Of a DNA stretch of 64,000 bases, positions 1 through 11,430 are shown piece by piece (the stretch's first letter is position 1; every line of letters starts with the position of its first letter). The notes below the pieces were generated by a model. It made no database searches and was not told the DNA's origin. It was given only the letters and a program-made list of their open reading frames with translations. The position numbers were made by a program, and so were the translations under genes. This DNA is from Angiostrongylus vasorum. Taxonomy: Eukaryota; Nematoda; Chromadorea; Rhabditida; Metastrongylidae. The stretch spans positions 33,211-97,210 of the forward strand of contig JADANN010000394.1 of NCBI GenBank assembly GCA_018806985.1, in the 5' to 3' direction.

Positions 1-1245
1 CCACAGGCTTTATCAAAGTTGGCAAGAATACGTTCTGCTTGGCTAATGTTTGGTGATATAAGGACGATGTCATCAGCAAAGCGAAGGTGATGTAACGGCC
101 GACCATCGATTTTCACTCCCATATCATCTCATTCCAATATTCGTATGACGTTCTGGAGGGTGGCGGTAAATAATTTTTGGCGAGATGGTAGCGCCTTGGC
201 CAACCCATTTTATGACGTCGATGTTAATATCGTTATAGAATGGTGATATTTTGGTTGTGAAATTTTTGTATAACTCACGAAGAATCTTTATGTACTGAGT
301 AGGGACTCCCCTGACTAAAAAGCTCTTCCATGACTGCTTCTGTCTCAGTTGAGTCAAAGGCCTTCTTTAAATCGATGAAAATGAGACAGAGCGGTCTTTT
401 GTACTCTCGCAATACTTCAAAAAGCCTTGATATCGCGTGGATGTGGCCCATGGTACTAAATCCTTTTGAAACCCTGCCTACTCACATGGCCCCCCTTCGC
501 TAGTGCTATGCCAGTCCTGTTTAGGATGACTCGAGTGAAGAGTTTGTAGACGATAGACAGCAATCAAGTTGGGCGATAGTTGCCGATGTCGTGTGGGCCA
601 CCTTTCTTGAACAATAGCACGGTCGTGCTGGTCTTCCATTGAATAGGAACCTTGCATTTAGACAGGTAGTGTGCGAAGAGCCAAGCCAGTGTGTTTATGA
701 GGACTGGCGGAATGTTCTTCAGATGTTCAGGTCTTATGCGCTCTGGACGTAGAGCTGTTCGATTTTTTCACCGACGAAATGACATGTCGGATTTCGGAAG
801 GGAGAACCGGTGGTACAACATATCCATTCTCCTCTATTTCATATGACGGAATGTGGATGTGGTTATCGAAGGGATCTGACTAGCGTTCGTGAATGATTCT
901 CTCCATTACCTTCGGGACGCTGTAACTCTTCCGTCTCGGCATCGGAGTGCAATCATCTTGGTCATGTTATTGGCGAAGTTTCGGCTTCGACCATTACTGC
1001 TGCTCTTCTCTCTAAGATCTTTTATCGCCTGCCTGCATTGTTTTGCAAGTTCGGACGCTAGTTCGCGGTTGCCTGTAGCTCGTGCGATTCTACTCTGGCG
1101 TGTCATCTCCAGCGTTTCTGGAGACCGACGTTTCTTTGGTGACTTTGAAACTCTGAGCTCTCATAACGCTAACGTGAAGACGTTGAATTAGCCGATCGTA
1201 TTCCTCGTCGATGTTATCGACAATGTCATCTTCCCTTCATCCATC
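1..1245 (-). mobile_element. RTE-1 type LINE fragment (reverse transcriptase), cut by window edge
   Basis: Reading the minus strand, the copy starts near 1240 with the pre-RT region (peptide ELASELAKQCRQAIKDL at about 1040) and runs through the fingers/palm of a non-LTR reverse transcriptase to the window edge. Near 357-124 the conserved peptide IKILRELYKNFTTKISPFYN is readable. The lowest bases correspond to the FADD-containing block (complement of cgaaggtgatg... at 60-110). Frames are broken by indels and stops, so it is a dead copy. The same protein segments recur at 3.8, 10.6, 17.4 and 30.0 kb, which fixes the family assignment. The 3' part of the element lies outside the window. Confidence 0.85.
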
Positions 1246-1290
1246 TTCATCACACCTTACTAATGAATTGAATAAGTCCCAGTTTGTGGG

Positions 1291-1303
1291 ACACATACAC
1301 ACA

Positions 1304-1354
<51 letters not shown>

Positions 1355-1450
1355 GCACGCACGCACGCACACACGCACACACACCCACACATCCGCCCAC
1401 ACTCATACACAAACACACATGCACACGCACAAACCCACACATACACACAC
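1291..1450. repeat. (CA)n microsatellite with CACG and CACACAT variants
   Basis: About 160 bases of almost pure CA dinucleotide, interrupted in the middle by four or five CACG steps and towards the end by CCAC and TACA variants. It produces artefactual His/Thr-rich and Cys/Val-rich open frames on the two strands. Confidence 0.97.
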
Positions 1451-1654
1451 GGTGTAAAAAGAGCGGTTGAGGTGGATGCAGCCCATAAAAGAGCTTCAAA
1501 AGGAGCCGAATTGTTTAACGTGGGTTATGCTACTACTCTCGCCACTGTTTTAACCTTTTATTCACTGCCCATTCTTTTTCCACGACAAATCATTGTACAG
1601 TGGACTGGTGGATTCGCCACGCAGGATTCCGATTCTAACCTCTTAACGCTTTAA

Positions 1655-2045
1655 CGCCTCATCGTGGCTGGGACGTGTTCTTGGGTGTCGAACTACGACG
1701 TACAGCTGGGAGATTTATTCCCTCGGCGGGGCCTGCTGAGCACAAAAGGACTCCTGCGTTTCCATCGAAAAGCCCAACTAAGAGTAAATCAATACCAGGA
1801 TCTACCAACGTTCTGATATCAAGCTAGTCAGTCAAATGGTGTCAAAACTCCCTTTGTTCCACAAGGGCTGCGACTGCCTGTGGTGAAGAAGACCTGAAGC
1901 ACACATGGGCCAGGCAGATCTCGGGGCTCTAGGGAAGCAGAGTGGTTAAACCTACGAAACTACGAAGAGAAGGGAATTATGCTGGAGCCCGCACAACCAG
2001 TGAAGGTAACTATCCAAGTATCCAAGCAAGTAAATATCCGCTTCA
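1655..2045 (+). mobile_element. SINE-like repeat, family A, copy 1
   Basis: Starts with CCTCATCGTGGCTGGGACGT and ends in GCACAACCAGTGAAGG followed by AAGTATCCAAGCAAGTAA. The same ~390-base unit occurs at 7.45, 10.26, 29.6 (plus) and at 36.4 and 55.2 kb (minus). The 5' part carries a TGGC..G-type A-box-like stretch and, about 45 bases later, a GATTTATTCC block where better copies read GGTTCGTCCCC, like a pol III B box. No open frame is conserved between copies, so it is non-coding. Confidence 0.75.
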
Positions 2046-2189
2046 ACATCGTCTTTCAGTGACCAGTCTTTTTTTAGTTCCCACTTTCGTTTTTGTTTCG
2101 ACTTTGATATCGGTTCTGAATGAACTACTAGGAAGCTCAACGAAAAAACCGTTGCCGGAAATATGCTTTCCTCAAATTCACATCGTGTG

Positions 2190-2500
2190 GGAGACCTGAA
2201 AGTGCCCTTGCAAGGTTAAGTCAGGATCCCAGAAAGGACTAAATTGCGCAACCAACAATGGGCCATCCTCAGTACCCCGCACAATGGGTAATTCCGTCTA
2301 CCACGTCGGGCATTGAGACGACCGTTGAGAGGCCACAAAATCTCGGGGTCCATCGGACGGCACTGAAACTGCATCTGACGAACGCGTGCACGGCACCCTA
2401 TTGAGATTGTTTCTCACCCTGCACGAATAATGTCAGAACACTCTCCTCTGACGCCAGCCTTTACGCCCTTCTTGAAGCCGTAGATCTCATCAGATATCAG
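2190..2500 (+). mobile_element. 5' fragment of RTE-2 LINE
   Basis: From CCCTTGCAAGGTTAAGTCAG onward this matches the complement of 24310-24010, the 5' end of the long minus-strand RTE-2 copy. The shared blocks include the A-rich leader with GAGACGACCG.TGAGAGGCCA and the start of the endonuclease region (GAGATTGTTTCT...). It stops before the catalytic core, so only the untranslated leader and the first few endonuclease residues remain. Confidence 0.7.
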
Positions 2501-2697
2501 ATAGTATGAGACTTCCACCCTCCACCATGATCGAATCACACCAACGCTATAGACGAGAATTGTGAGGGAAGGAAACGAAATGAAACTATGCTAGGATCCG
2601 CAAAACTCGTGAGAACAACCACCGATCTAAGTTCCCATGTGTCCAAGTGGCTTTCCAATTGTTCTTTTAATGAAAGTACGCATAGGAATTTGTTTGT

Positions 2698-2975
2698 GGA
2701 CGCATGCGAAGCAGTGGTAGGAGGTCTCTTGAAACACACACTTGTTCGCTGTTTCGTTTACATACTCTAAACTCATCAACCCTTCCGTCCTTCCAGAGTC
2801 GTCTATTTGGTGCCAGACTCCTCCAGGAGGTAGTATCCTGAAATGGTGTATTGTTAGGCAATTGTAAGTCATTGCACAGGCCATATATGCATTCAATCAC
2901 CACTGTTGATGCCTCTAAAGTTGAATGAATGATGCGTCCTTCACAGATTGGTTAATGCTAAACGATTTATCCTTT
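2698..2975 (+). mobile_element. tRNA-derived SINE, family C, copy 1 (degraded)
   Basis: The head GCGAAGCAGTGGTAGGAGGT corresponds to the A-box region of the better copies at 28.9 and 54.2 kb. It is followed by the family body (CAACCCTTCCGTCCTTCC..., then GCATTCAATCACC) and the tail GGTTAATGC...TTTATCCTTT. The B box is damaged here. Confidence 0.65.
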
Positions 2976-3744
2976 ATGCTTTATAGAACTTTTTTCTTGC
3001 GGTCGAGGTGAAAGTGCCTCAGTCTCATGTACACTTATCGCATAGAAATATCAAGACGATCGTGAGAGTCAAGTATACAACACGTCGATTTGAAACTGAA
3101 GAATTCTTCAAGTGTTTTCAAGGATATTATTTTTAACATGCAAGAAATATCTCAATGAACTAGAATTGAGTATTCCTTTTCTGAGGAACTCCTTCCGTAG
3201 ACGAAGGTTGGAAAAATATACATGAGCATCTCGATGGTTCTCCCTCATATGAGGGATCCCGATAGCCGGTTAGTCGCGACGCTACGTGGAACGTCCCCAG
3301 ATGGCGGATAGTGGGTTAATCGCGGATTCTGTTGCATCGATTTGGTACATACTTTCTGTATTTGCTAGGCTTATTGATGTATGCGTGTGTGGGTGCGTTC
3401 TTGCTTATGCGGATTGTATTCTTCGAGTCAATTCGGCCAAAAGCCTGCAATCAAGTAACAGGGAAGTATATGGGAGGCGATAGGACTCGCCTTCAACAAA
3501 TAACCTCCATGTGCACTCTGGGAGAACCTGGCTAGCAAGCAGCGAGCATACCCAGCCCCCCATGTTCAGAGCCCAGCAAGCTATACGTGGATATCAAAAC
3601 AGCTGAAAACAGTAAAAGAAACGGGCCTCATTTCCCTGTTGCCGAAAGAGCCCCAATTCGGCAGCGTCGGGTAAGACAAGTACGGAGAGGCTGCTAAAAT
3701 CTCAGGGCCAATGGAAGCTGCCTGGATCCACGAAGAACTAAGGT
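2976..3744. other. No gene recognised; contains a short dispersed repeat (family F)
   Basis: No protein family or conserved frame could be seen. At 3240-3335 there is a block (GACGCTACGTGG.ACGT..CCAG.TGGC) shared with 13245-13335. The last 300 bases may be 5' sequence of the following RTE-1 copy, but no second copy long enough is present to prove it. Confidence 0.5.
3240..3335. repeat. Short dispersed repeat, family F, copy 1
   Basis: About 95 bases starting at CTCATATGAGGGAT and including GACGCTACGTGG and CAGATGGCGGATAGT. They are clearly related to 13245-13335 despite several indels. Confidence 0.55.
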
Positions 3745-5488
3745 GACAATCTGTACCTACATCATTCAACATCTTTACGTTAGCGCTATGGAAGCTGAGA
3801 GTTCGAAAGTCACCAAGAGACGTCTGTCTCCAGAAATACTCAAGCTGATACGGCAGAGTGGAACCGCACGAGCTGCAGGCAACCGCGAACTAATGTCCGA
3901 ACTTGCAAAACAATGCAGACAGGCGATAAAAGAGGATCTTAAAGAGAGAAGAGCAGCAGCAGTGGTCAATGCTGCAGAGGCTGGGAAAAGCATACGGAAT
4001 GCCCACCGAAGCTTCGCCAGTTACAAGACCAAGATGACTGCACTCTGACGCCCAGACGGAACAGACACAACGTCCAGAAAGGCAATGGAGAAACTCATTC
4101 ACCAATACTACTCAGATTTCTTCGATAGCCACGTCCACCTTCCATCATGAGAAATAAAGGAGAATGAGCATGTTGTACCACCGGTTCTCCATTCCGAAAT
4201 CCGACATGCCATTTCGTCGGCCAAAAATCGATCAGCACCAAGTCCGGACAAGATAAGACCAGAGCACCTGAAGAACCGTCCGCCAATCCTCGAAAACGCA
4301 CTAGCATGGCTCTTCACACGTTACGTGTCTGAATGCAAGGTCTCCACTCAGTGGAAGATCAGCAAGACCATGTCATTTTCAAGTGTTGTTCAAGAAGGGT
4401 GACCTGCACGATATCGACAACTATTGCACAATCTGCTTGCTGTCTGTCGTCTACAAACTTTTCATTCGAGTCAACCTAAGCAGGATTGACGGAACACTGG
4501 ACGAAGGACAGCCATTTGAGCAAGCAGGGTTTCGAAAAGCATTTAGTACTATGTACCACATTTATACGGTAACAAGACACCTTGAAGTATCGCGAGAGTA
4601 CAAAAGACCGCTCTGTCTCACTTTCATCGATTTAAAGAAGGCCTTTGACTCAGCTGAGAAAGAAGCACTCATACAAGCCTTTGATGGTCAAGGAATTCCT
4701 GCTCAGTACATAGATATTCTTCGTGAGCTGTACAGAAATTTCACAACCAAGATGTCACTATTCTACAGCAATATTATCATTGATGTCAAAAAGAGAGGTG
4801 AGGCAAGGCGACACCATCTCGCCAAAATTATTTACCGCCACCCTCCAGAACGTCATGCGAACATTGGAATGGGATAATATGGGAGTGAAAATCGATGGTT
4901 TGCAGTTACAACATCTTCGCTTTGCTGATGACATCGTCCTTATAACACCATACATTAGCCTTGCAGGACGTATGATTGCCAACTTTGATAGAGATCTCAC
5001 AAAAACAATGTTCATGAGGAACGGATTTGTTTCTTATGCTCCATTCACGCTCAACGGAACAAATTTCTCCGAATGCTCCAGTTATGTCTATCTAGATCGG
5101 GAAACCAATATGATGAACGACTTAGCTCCAGAGCTGAGCAGAAAGAAACGAGCGGCTTGGGGAGCTTTCGAGAGCATCGAGGATGTAGTGAAGAGAGCAA
5201 GTAACACCCGACTCCGTGCCCACCTTTTCGACTCAACGGTACACCTTAACGTATGCGTCAGAATCCTGATCGCTGCGTAAGCTGGATGAGAGATCACTCA
5301 GCGTTACCGAACGCGCAGTCGAAAGGACGATGCTAGGAGCACCCCGTTTCACAGAAGTAAGGGAAAGGATCCGAAGGCCCGACCAGCGTCAACGATCAAA
5401 ATTCAATGATGCCGTTCTGTACGCCAAACAGTGGAAGATAAGGTGGGCGGACATGTAGTGCGTCTGAATGACAACCGACAGCCGTTAG
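3745..5488 (+). mobile_element. RTE-1 type LINE fragment, reverse transcriptase through C-terminal region
   Basis: A plus-strand non-LTR reverse transcriptase with the 5' (endonuclease) half missing. It opens with the pre-RT helix (ELMSELAKQCRQAIK, ~3890). The fingers/palm follow at 4383-4790: FKKGDLHDIDNY, QAGFRKAFSTM, then the first catalytic Asp in LTFIDLKKAFDS. A frameshift near 4800 moves the frame to REVRQGDTISPKLFTATLQN, and LRFADDIVLI keeps the catalytic FADD box at ~4920. The thumb/C-terminal part (LSRKKRAAWGAFESI, RLRAHLFDSTV) runs to a stop at 5280, and degraded sequence continues to ~5488, where a Penelope-like fragment interrupts it. Frameshifts and an early stop make it non-functional. 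Confidence 0.9.
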
Positions 5489-5489
5489 C

Positions 5490-6130
5490 GACTGGATTTA
5501 CATTTCAAAGTTGTAGTTCTAGCAAATCTTACCCTTCGCACAAAAAAACGTATTTTTGTGGAAAACATGTTTCGAACAGCCACCAGATTCTGCAAATGAC
5601 GAGAGGAGAAGGGAAAATCCCTCAAATTAGCGCGGAAAACAGCCATTTCTAATGGCTACGAAGTGATAACAGCCCTTCGGGATGGGTTTAGAGGACAAGC
5701 AACACCCAAAAATAATAACCCTAGTGAGAACCACTATCACTTTCGTTCCACCATTCATGTTCCACGAATTATGCACGGCTACAGAGCATTACATTAAAAG
5801 GGCCACTTTAGCCAAATTGCAAGCCATGGCTAAAATACCTCCGACCACACTAAGACCCCAGCTAGTTCATAACCGCTTGTGTGACCATCTATGCAAAAAG
5901 CAAAATTAAACGGCAGAGAAGGTGGTTGAATGAGGTAGCGTAGGGTTTATATGACCTCTTGTGAAGAGTGGGGGGCGAATACATTGGCGGAACTGGTAGG
6001 CGACTCTACGTCCGTATAAAAGAGCCTAGCTGAAAACTTAAGTCGAATAAAACGCTCCATCAGACAGTCGTAAGGCATAAAGACATAACGAAAAAAGATT
6101 GTGATTAAGACCATAATTAAGGCTAGCATC
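5490..6130 (+). mobile_element. Penelope-like element fragment (linker and GIY-YIG endonuclease)
   Basis: Plus strand. The RT-to-endonuclease linker is readable as LRPQLVHNRLCDHLCKKQN at about 5850-5905, matching the same linker in the 38 kb copy. After a frameshift the GIY-YIG nuclease core GEYIGGTGRRLYVRIKE is visible at about 5970-6030. Penelope-like elements combine a telomerase-related reverse transcriptase with this single-strand nicking nuclease. Only the C-terminal third is present and it is split by stops. It directly abuts the RTE-1 copy at ~5490, so one element inserted into or recombined with the other. Confidence 0.75.
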
Positions 6131-7430
6131 TATTGAACAGTTTCATCAGCCAATTTCGGGTTTCTTGCTGTTTTGCAAACGCAACAATTTTTCTCAGAAC
6201 ATTATTATAGTCACCTCAGGTCTCCTTATATTCCATATTCTTCGAATTTATTAATGCAGTCGTCGCGAGTGAAAATAAATAATGACTATTATGATGAATT
6301 GAAAAGGTTTTCTCACGGACACAAAATGCATTAGAATTACTTCTTAAAAATTTGCTCTCGTTTGACCTTTTCCTTGAAAAGTCGATGCCATACCAGGCGT
6401 ATTGCTTAATTAACAAGTGGGTCGTTAAGAAACTTCTACTTGTCTAACATTTTGACCTTCTTCGTCGTGGCATTGGCTCGGAGTCAAGTGAGCACAGCAC
6501 CTGCTCCTCGAGATACGTGAAACCCTCTCACTGGACTCCAGTGCCATCTGTTGGGGGCGGTCCGCATTTCCTAAAAGAATGCAGAACCTTCAATCAATTG
6601 AAAGCCTTATATGCCCGTAAGATTCTAGTGTCCACTTAGAGTTTTGTTCCATTCCAATAACTTTTTCACGAAAGCCTGCTTGATCACTTTGCTATCCTTC
6701 GTCCAATATTTTATAAAACAAGAACCGTCTGAGTGGAGATATGATAAGCGAAACACTTTAAGGCATTTATGGCAGCTCATCCCTCTTTGTATTCGCGTCA
6801 CCTATGTGTTACTGGTTCGCTTAAGTTTTAAATCGAAAATGTAGGCTACATTTGTATGCCATTTTGTAGCGTCGAGACGATCGTTGCCTTTAAAATCTAT
6901 TGCTTCATATATGATTTTATGTGAATAGATAAATGTCTACGGCGCTCTTTTTATTGCATCAACAGGGTCACAGAAGCATTAGATTTTTTAGTTCATTTCT
7001 CGCCGCAACCATCTGTGCTTCTGGATTTAAGCCATGTTAATAGAGAGAGAGAGATAGGAATACCGGTCTGGAAGGGTGGTGAGCGGTCCTGAACTCCGCT
7101 GTAGTGTCTGAGTAACACGGTCTGTGATAGATGTTGTACATAAAATGATTCTGCGATTTCGATAGCTGCACACAATTTCTCATTGTCATTCCCGAGTTTT
7201 CCTGTTCGTGTCGACAAATCGAATTAGAAAAATTTGATTCTAATTCCCTGCAAAACATTGCTGATGGAAAGCAGGTTAAACTGTAATCGAAAATGACGTG
7301 TAAAACTGTCAGAACGGAATACTGTCATTGACTGCTGTGATGATGAAAATGTCCAACAGTTTCCTTGTTATGTATGAAAGCATGCGTTAACTAATGTGCA
7401 ACTTGTAAGACCGAAATACTTCTAACAACC
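6131..7430. other. No gene recognised
   Basis: AT-rich, single-copy within this window. Open frames on both strands are 60-75 codons without recognisable motifs or convincing splice-site pairs. A short GA run lies at 7044-7055. Confidence 0.5.
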
Positions 7431-7449
7431 TCGACGTTGACGGATAACT

Positions 7450-7850
7450 CCCTAAGGTTTACCAGCCTCATCGTGGCTAGGAGGTGTTCTTGGGTGTCGG
7501 ACTGCGATGTACAGCGGGTGATTCATCCCTTGGCAGGGTCTCTCAAGCTGAGAAGGAGTCCGGCGTTTCCATCAGGAAGCCTAGCTAAGAGTAAACCAAT
7601 ATCAGGACCCACCATCGTCCTGGTATTAGAGTCGCATGGTGGCAAATATCACTCTGATCCGCAAGTGCTACGACTGCCTGTGGTGGTGAAGACCTCGGGG
7701 CAGACTTTGGCCAAGCTGACCTCGGGATTCCAAGGAACCACAATGGCTTCATCAGCAAATGTCCAAGTAATGGAGATTATGCTGTGGCCCGCACAACCAG
7801 TGAGGACTGGCCATTTAAGTATCAAGTATCAACTATTGATGGATAATTCA
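7450..7850 (+). mobile_element. SINE-like repeat, family A, copy 2
   Basis: A full-length copy beginning near AGGTTTACCAGCCTCATCGT, with GACTGCGATGTACAGCGGGT and CCTAGCTAAGAGTAAACCAA. It ends in GCACAACCAGTGAGGACTGG followed by TTTAAGTATCAAGTATC. The end is close to the 3' end of the RTE-2 LINE at 21.19 kb. Confidence 0.8.
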
Positions 7851-7975
7851 CTGTTTTTTCTTCAATAAGCACTTACGTGGTTAGTATTATAAAATTTACG
7901 AGCACGCAGTAGCGGACGTTTCGGCGTTTTCGCCCTATTCAAAACCTCGAGAGGTCATTTTCATGTACTTAGCAG
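7851..7975 (-). mobile_element. Penelope-like element end fragment
   Basis: The block AATTCACTGTTTTTTCTTC with AATAAGCA and then GGACGTTTCGGCG...CGCC resembles the terminal segment at 37797-37900. No coding part is attached. Confidence 0.45.
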
Positions 7976-8639
7976 ATAACGCTTAACAAATACATTTGTA
8001 TTTGCACAACACCAGACCCGGGCACTTTTCTCCCACGTGTGACCGTGTGCGACTGATCTCCAACAATTAACTGTAGGGCTTACAGCGAGCAAAACTATTT
8101 AGAAGAAGCTGTTTATTGTGCTAATGCAAATTTGTGTTAAATTCTGTCTGCTGAGGTGATGAGAGCGTTTGGCTGAGGAGATCGCATGTCAACTTGATCT
8201 TTCCAGTCTCGCTCCGAAGAAGACGAAACCGTTTGAACGTCAGCTGTTATGTGCTAATAAATTCTATACCAACCTCGCCTCTTATCGTTGAAGCAAAACA
8301 GTGAATTATCAAAGTGTAGTTTTTTATCCCAGTAATGCTTAAACGGTCAGCTTTGGTTGTATTGTTGGTAATCATCGATCAATTGATATGAAAATTGTAA
8401 TGGACCTTCAGACAAACTTAATTCATAAACGTGTGAACAGCTGCTAATACTTGTGAGGCATCCCGCTCAAAGAATTCGATCTGCATTATTTGCAGCGCCA
8501 TTATGTCACGAATGGTTGTTAAAGGCCCATATTCTCTGTCGCAGAGCAAAGAAGCTCGTCTGGTTGCAATCGCTCAATGGAGAAGTGCACCATGGCTCTC
8601 AACACATGAAAGCATGTCATTTTTAATGTTTTGTAACGG
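7976..8639. other. No gene recognised
   Basis: Single-copy in this window. No conserved motif or believable exon was seen on either strand. Confidence 0.5.
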
Positions 8640-8750
8640 AATGGATTACAGTGAACCACAATGGTTCAACCAGCAAATCTCCGATAAATGGTGATTATGC
8701 TGGGGCCCGCACAATTAGTGAGGACGGACCGTTCAAGTGGCAAGTGTCAC
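8640..8750 (+). mobile_element. SINE-like repeat, family A, 3' fragment
   Basis: Matches only the last ~110 bases of family A: CCACAATGGTTCAACCAGCA, GGTGATTATGCTGGGGCCCG and GCACAATTAGTGAGGACGGA. A 5'-truncated copy is what target-primed reverse transcription would leave. Confidence 0.75.
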
Positions 8751-8864
8751 GTAACAGAATAATTTCATCCGGTAGCTCGACAAGCCCCATCTTAGCATCG
8801 GTTTCTCGTGAAATGGTATTTGCAAATACCCTACTCTTCAAAACCTTGGTGATATCTATGAGGC

Positions 8865-10065
8865 GGTAAACCGTTAGTTGAAATAAACAGCAAAAAAAAG
8901 AAGATGAAGTGAACTCACTCAGAGAAAGCTTTTGTGGAGGTGAAATGATCAACTACCTCGACCACCGCCAACTGATGGCTGCCTGGTACCACGAAGCGTC
9001 CTGAGATGATCCTCCGTACAGTCTATTGGTAATTACAATTACCAAGTTTAATGCTTACTATGGCCTGAACTTTTTCCCTCTCCAACTCATTTGACGTGTT
9101 GCGCGGGTGAAGAGAGAGCGCTAAGGCCTCCCTCACTGCATCATTGTTTATTGGTTCGTTTTATAGAGAAATCCACTTTACTGCTAAGATAATTCTTTAT
9201 TTGTCCCGTTTTTTTGCTGGTTGCTAATTTTTCGAATGCAAAATCCCTTTAACTGAAGACATCAATCCGATACTGAGAAGAACTTGAAGTTACTGTTTAT
9301 GCTACAAACTGGACTTTCCTGTCGTTTTTTGCCTTAAAATTTTTGTTTTGGGGTTTTTTTTTGAAAGTGAAGTTTCGGAAAAAAATTTGCTTCGTTTTTT
9401 CTATTATTTCGTATATTTTATAGATTTGAGCCGTTCAGGAACCGTTTTTTAATACCTTAGAAGTGAAGCTTTCCAATGAAATAACATACATTTCTTCAAG
9501 TTGGACGGATAAATCGGCCGATAAAGAGAACCCGATCGACAAGGGGCAACTTGAGGGAGACAATGTCGCCACTGAAGAAGGCGACGATATCACCTTCAAG
9601 CTATCAGCGGAAACAAATCACAACGCCACGTAAGACGTGAGATTTGAGAGAGATTTTTTGTAAACTTGCGCTCGATTTATTTTAGTGGACGAAAACAGTA
9701 ACACACCTATTTCGATTAACATTTTCCTTTACAATCGATGTAAATTATTTCTGGTAGACATTCCACACAAAGCTTGAGATTATAAAATCAATATCTCTTC
9801 ATTTAACTCCCATTCAAATAAAATGTGATTGCGATGGCCAGGTCCCTCCCTATTTCACTCTAGTTCTAGGCTGGCACCATTCCAGTCCACAAGGGACGTG
9901 CTATCTACAACATGTATACGATGTGAGAAGTACTTTTGTAAAAATCCATTTGCACGCGACGCAATTTCTCAATTGTTTTCGGTTAACAAAAGACCATTCA
10001 GTGTGGAAATAGGAGACACAATTTTGAAAACTTACGCAGGATGCAATGCACAGCTGGACAAATGC
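8865..10065 (+). repeat. Anonymous interspersed repeat, family E, copy 1 (~1.2 kb)
   Basis: Shares ordered blocks with 27345-28620 and partly 26290-26740. It begins with AAATAAACAGCAAAAAAAAG and GAAGATGAAGTGAACTCACT. The middle has AATACCTTAGAAGTGAAGCT and GACGTGAGATTTGAGAGAG. It ends with TGTATACGATGTGAGAAGTA and ATGCAATGCACAGCTGGA. No frame is conserved between copies and no terminal inverted repeats were spotted, so the class is unknown. Confidence 0.7.
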
Positions 10066-10254
10066 TGTTTAGTGAAGAGAATCCTTCACAAATTCACCCA
10101 ATTCGTTACGGTGCCAGCGTAGGAATCGCTGCGCTACACAAGTGGTTCATCTCGTTACGTGCATCCTCACAGCTAATTGAAGTGCATGAAATGACCGTTG
10201 TATCTGATGATAACTCTAAATAGCATTTCAGGCGCTAAACAGTTATATATCTTC

Positions 10255-10560
10255 ACAACGGTTATACATTTCATCGGGCTGTAAGGTGTTTCTGGGTGTT
10301 GATCTGCGATATATAGCGGTGGGATTTCTCCCCCCGGCAGAGCCTCCCAAGCTGAGAAGAAGTCCAATATTTCCAACACGAAGCCCACCTAAGAGTAAAC
10401 CAATACCAGGATCCACCACCATCCTGGTATAAAACTAGCCACGTCGCGGCAAATCCACAAGGGCGGAAACTGCCAGTGGTGGTGACGACTTGGGCAGACT
10501 TTTTCCAGGCTCTCCTCGAGACACCATGGAACCATGATGGCTAAAGCGGCAAGTTCCGAA
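10255..10560 (+). mobile_element. SINE-like repeat, family A, copy 3, joined to RTE-1
   Basis: Starts at CATCGGGCTGTAAGGTGTTT, keeps AGCTGAGAAGAAGTCC and CCACCTAAGAGTAAACCAAT, and loses its 3' tail near 10560, where minus-strand RTE-1 sequence begins without a spacer. Confidence 0.75.
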
Positions 10561-10564
10561 TAAT

Positions 10565-11430
10565 GGAGAGTATGAAATCGATAAAAGTGAGACTGCTGTC
10601 TTTTGTATTCTGGCGATACTTCAATGAGCCTTGTTATCGTGTGGATGTGGTCTATCGTAATAAATCCTTTTCGAAACCCTGCTTGCTCACATGGCTGTCC
10701 GTCGTCCAGTGTTCTGTCAATCCTGTTTAGAATGACTCGAGTGAAAAGCTTGTAGACGACAGACAGGAGGCAGATTAGGCGATAGTTGTCGATATCGTGT
10801 AGGTCACCCATCTTGAACAGTAACACGGTGTTGCTGGTCTTCCACTATGTAGGGACCTTGTATTCAGACAGATAACGTGTGAAGAGCCAAGCTAGTGTGT
10901 TTTCGAGGACTGGCGGAAGGTTCTTCAGGTTTTCAGGTCTTGTTCTGTCCGGACCTGGAGCTATTCGATTTTTGATCGACGAAATGGCATGTCGGATTTC
11001 GGAAGGGAGAACCTGTGGTACTACATATCCATCCTCCTTTAATTTCATATGATGGAAGGTGGACGTGGCTACCGAAGAAATCTGAGTAGTGTTCGTGAAT
11101 GATTTCCTGCATTGCCGTTCTGGGCGATGTAACTGTTCCGTCTGTGCGTCGGGGGTGCAATCATCTTTTTCTTGTAATTGGCGAAGCTTCGGTGGGCTTT
11201 GCGAATGCTTTTCCCATCCTTTACAGCTTTGACCATTACTGCTGCTCTTCTCTCTTCAAGGGCTTCTTTTCATCACCTGTCTGCATTGTTTTGTATTCGG
11301 ACGCTAGTTCACGGCTGCGTGGATCTCTTGCAATTCCACGCTTGCGTATCAGCTCGAGTGTTGCTGGAGACAGACGTCTCTTGGTGACTTTCGAACTCTC
11401 AGCTTTCATTGCGCTAGCGTGAAGGTGTTG
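10565..11430 (-). mobile_element. RTE-1 type LINE fragment
   Basis: Minus-strand reverse transcriptase, 3'-truncated at the family A junction. From high to low coordinates it holds the pre-RT segment, the APGPDRTRPENLKNLPPVLE block (~10960) and LFKMGDLHDIDNYRLICLLS, QAGFRKGFITIDHIHT (~10820-10650). The frame then breaks and the catalytic FADD box is absent. It is non-functional. Confidence 0.85.

Noticed and set aside
1211..1654. 147-codon His/Thr-rich frame and antisense Cys/Val-rich frames
   Set aside because: Most of the frame is translation of the (CA)n microsatellite; there is no coding evidence on either side.
6993..7258. Minus-strand frames around 7.0-7.26 kb as an exon
   Set aside because: Two frames are equally open, the downstream end is a GA/CT run and splice signals are weak.
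9571..9600. CTGAAGAAGGCGACGATATC in family E copy 1 as another hammerhead-like motif
   Set aside because: The GAAAC half is missing and the segment is not conserved in the other E copies.
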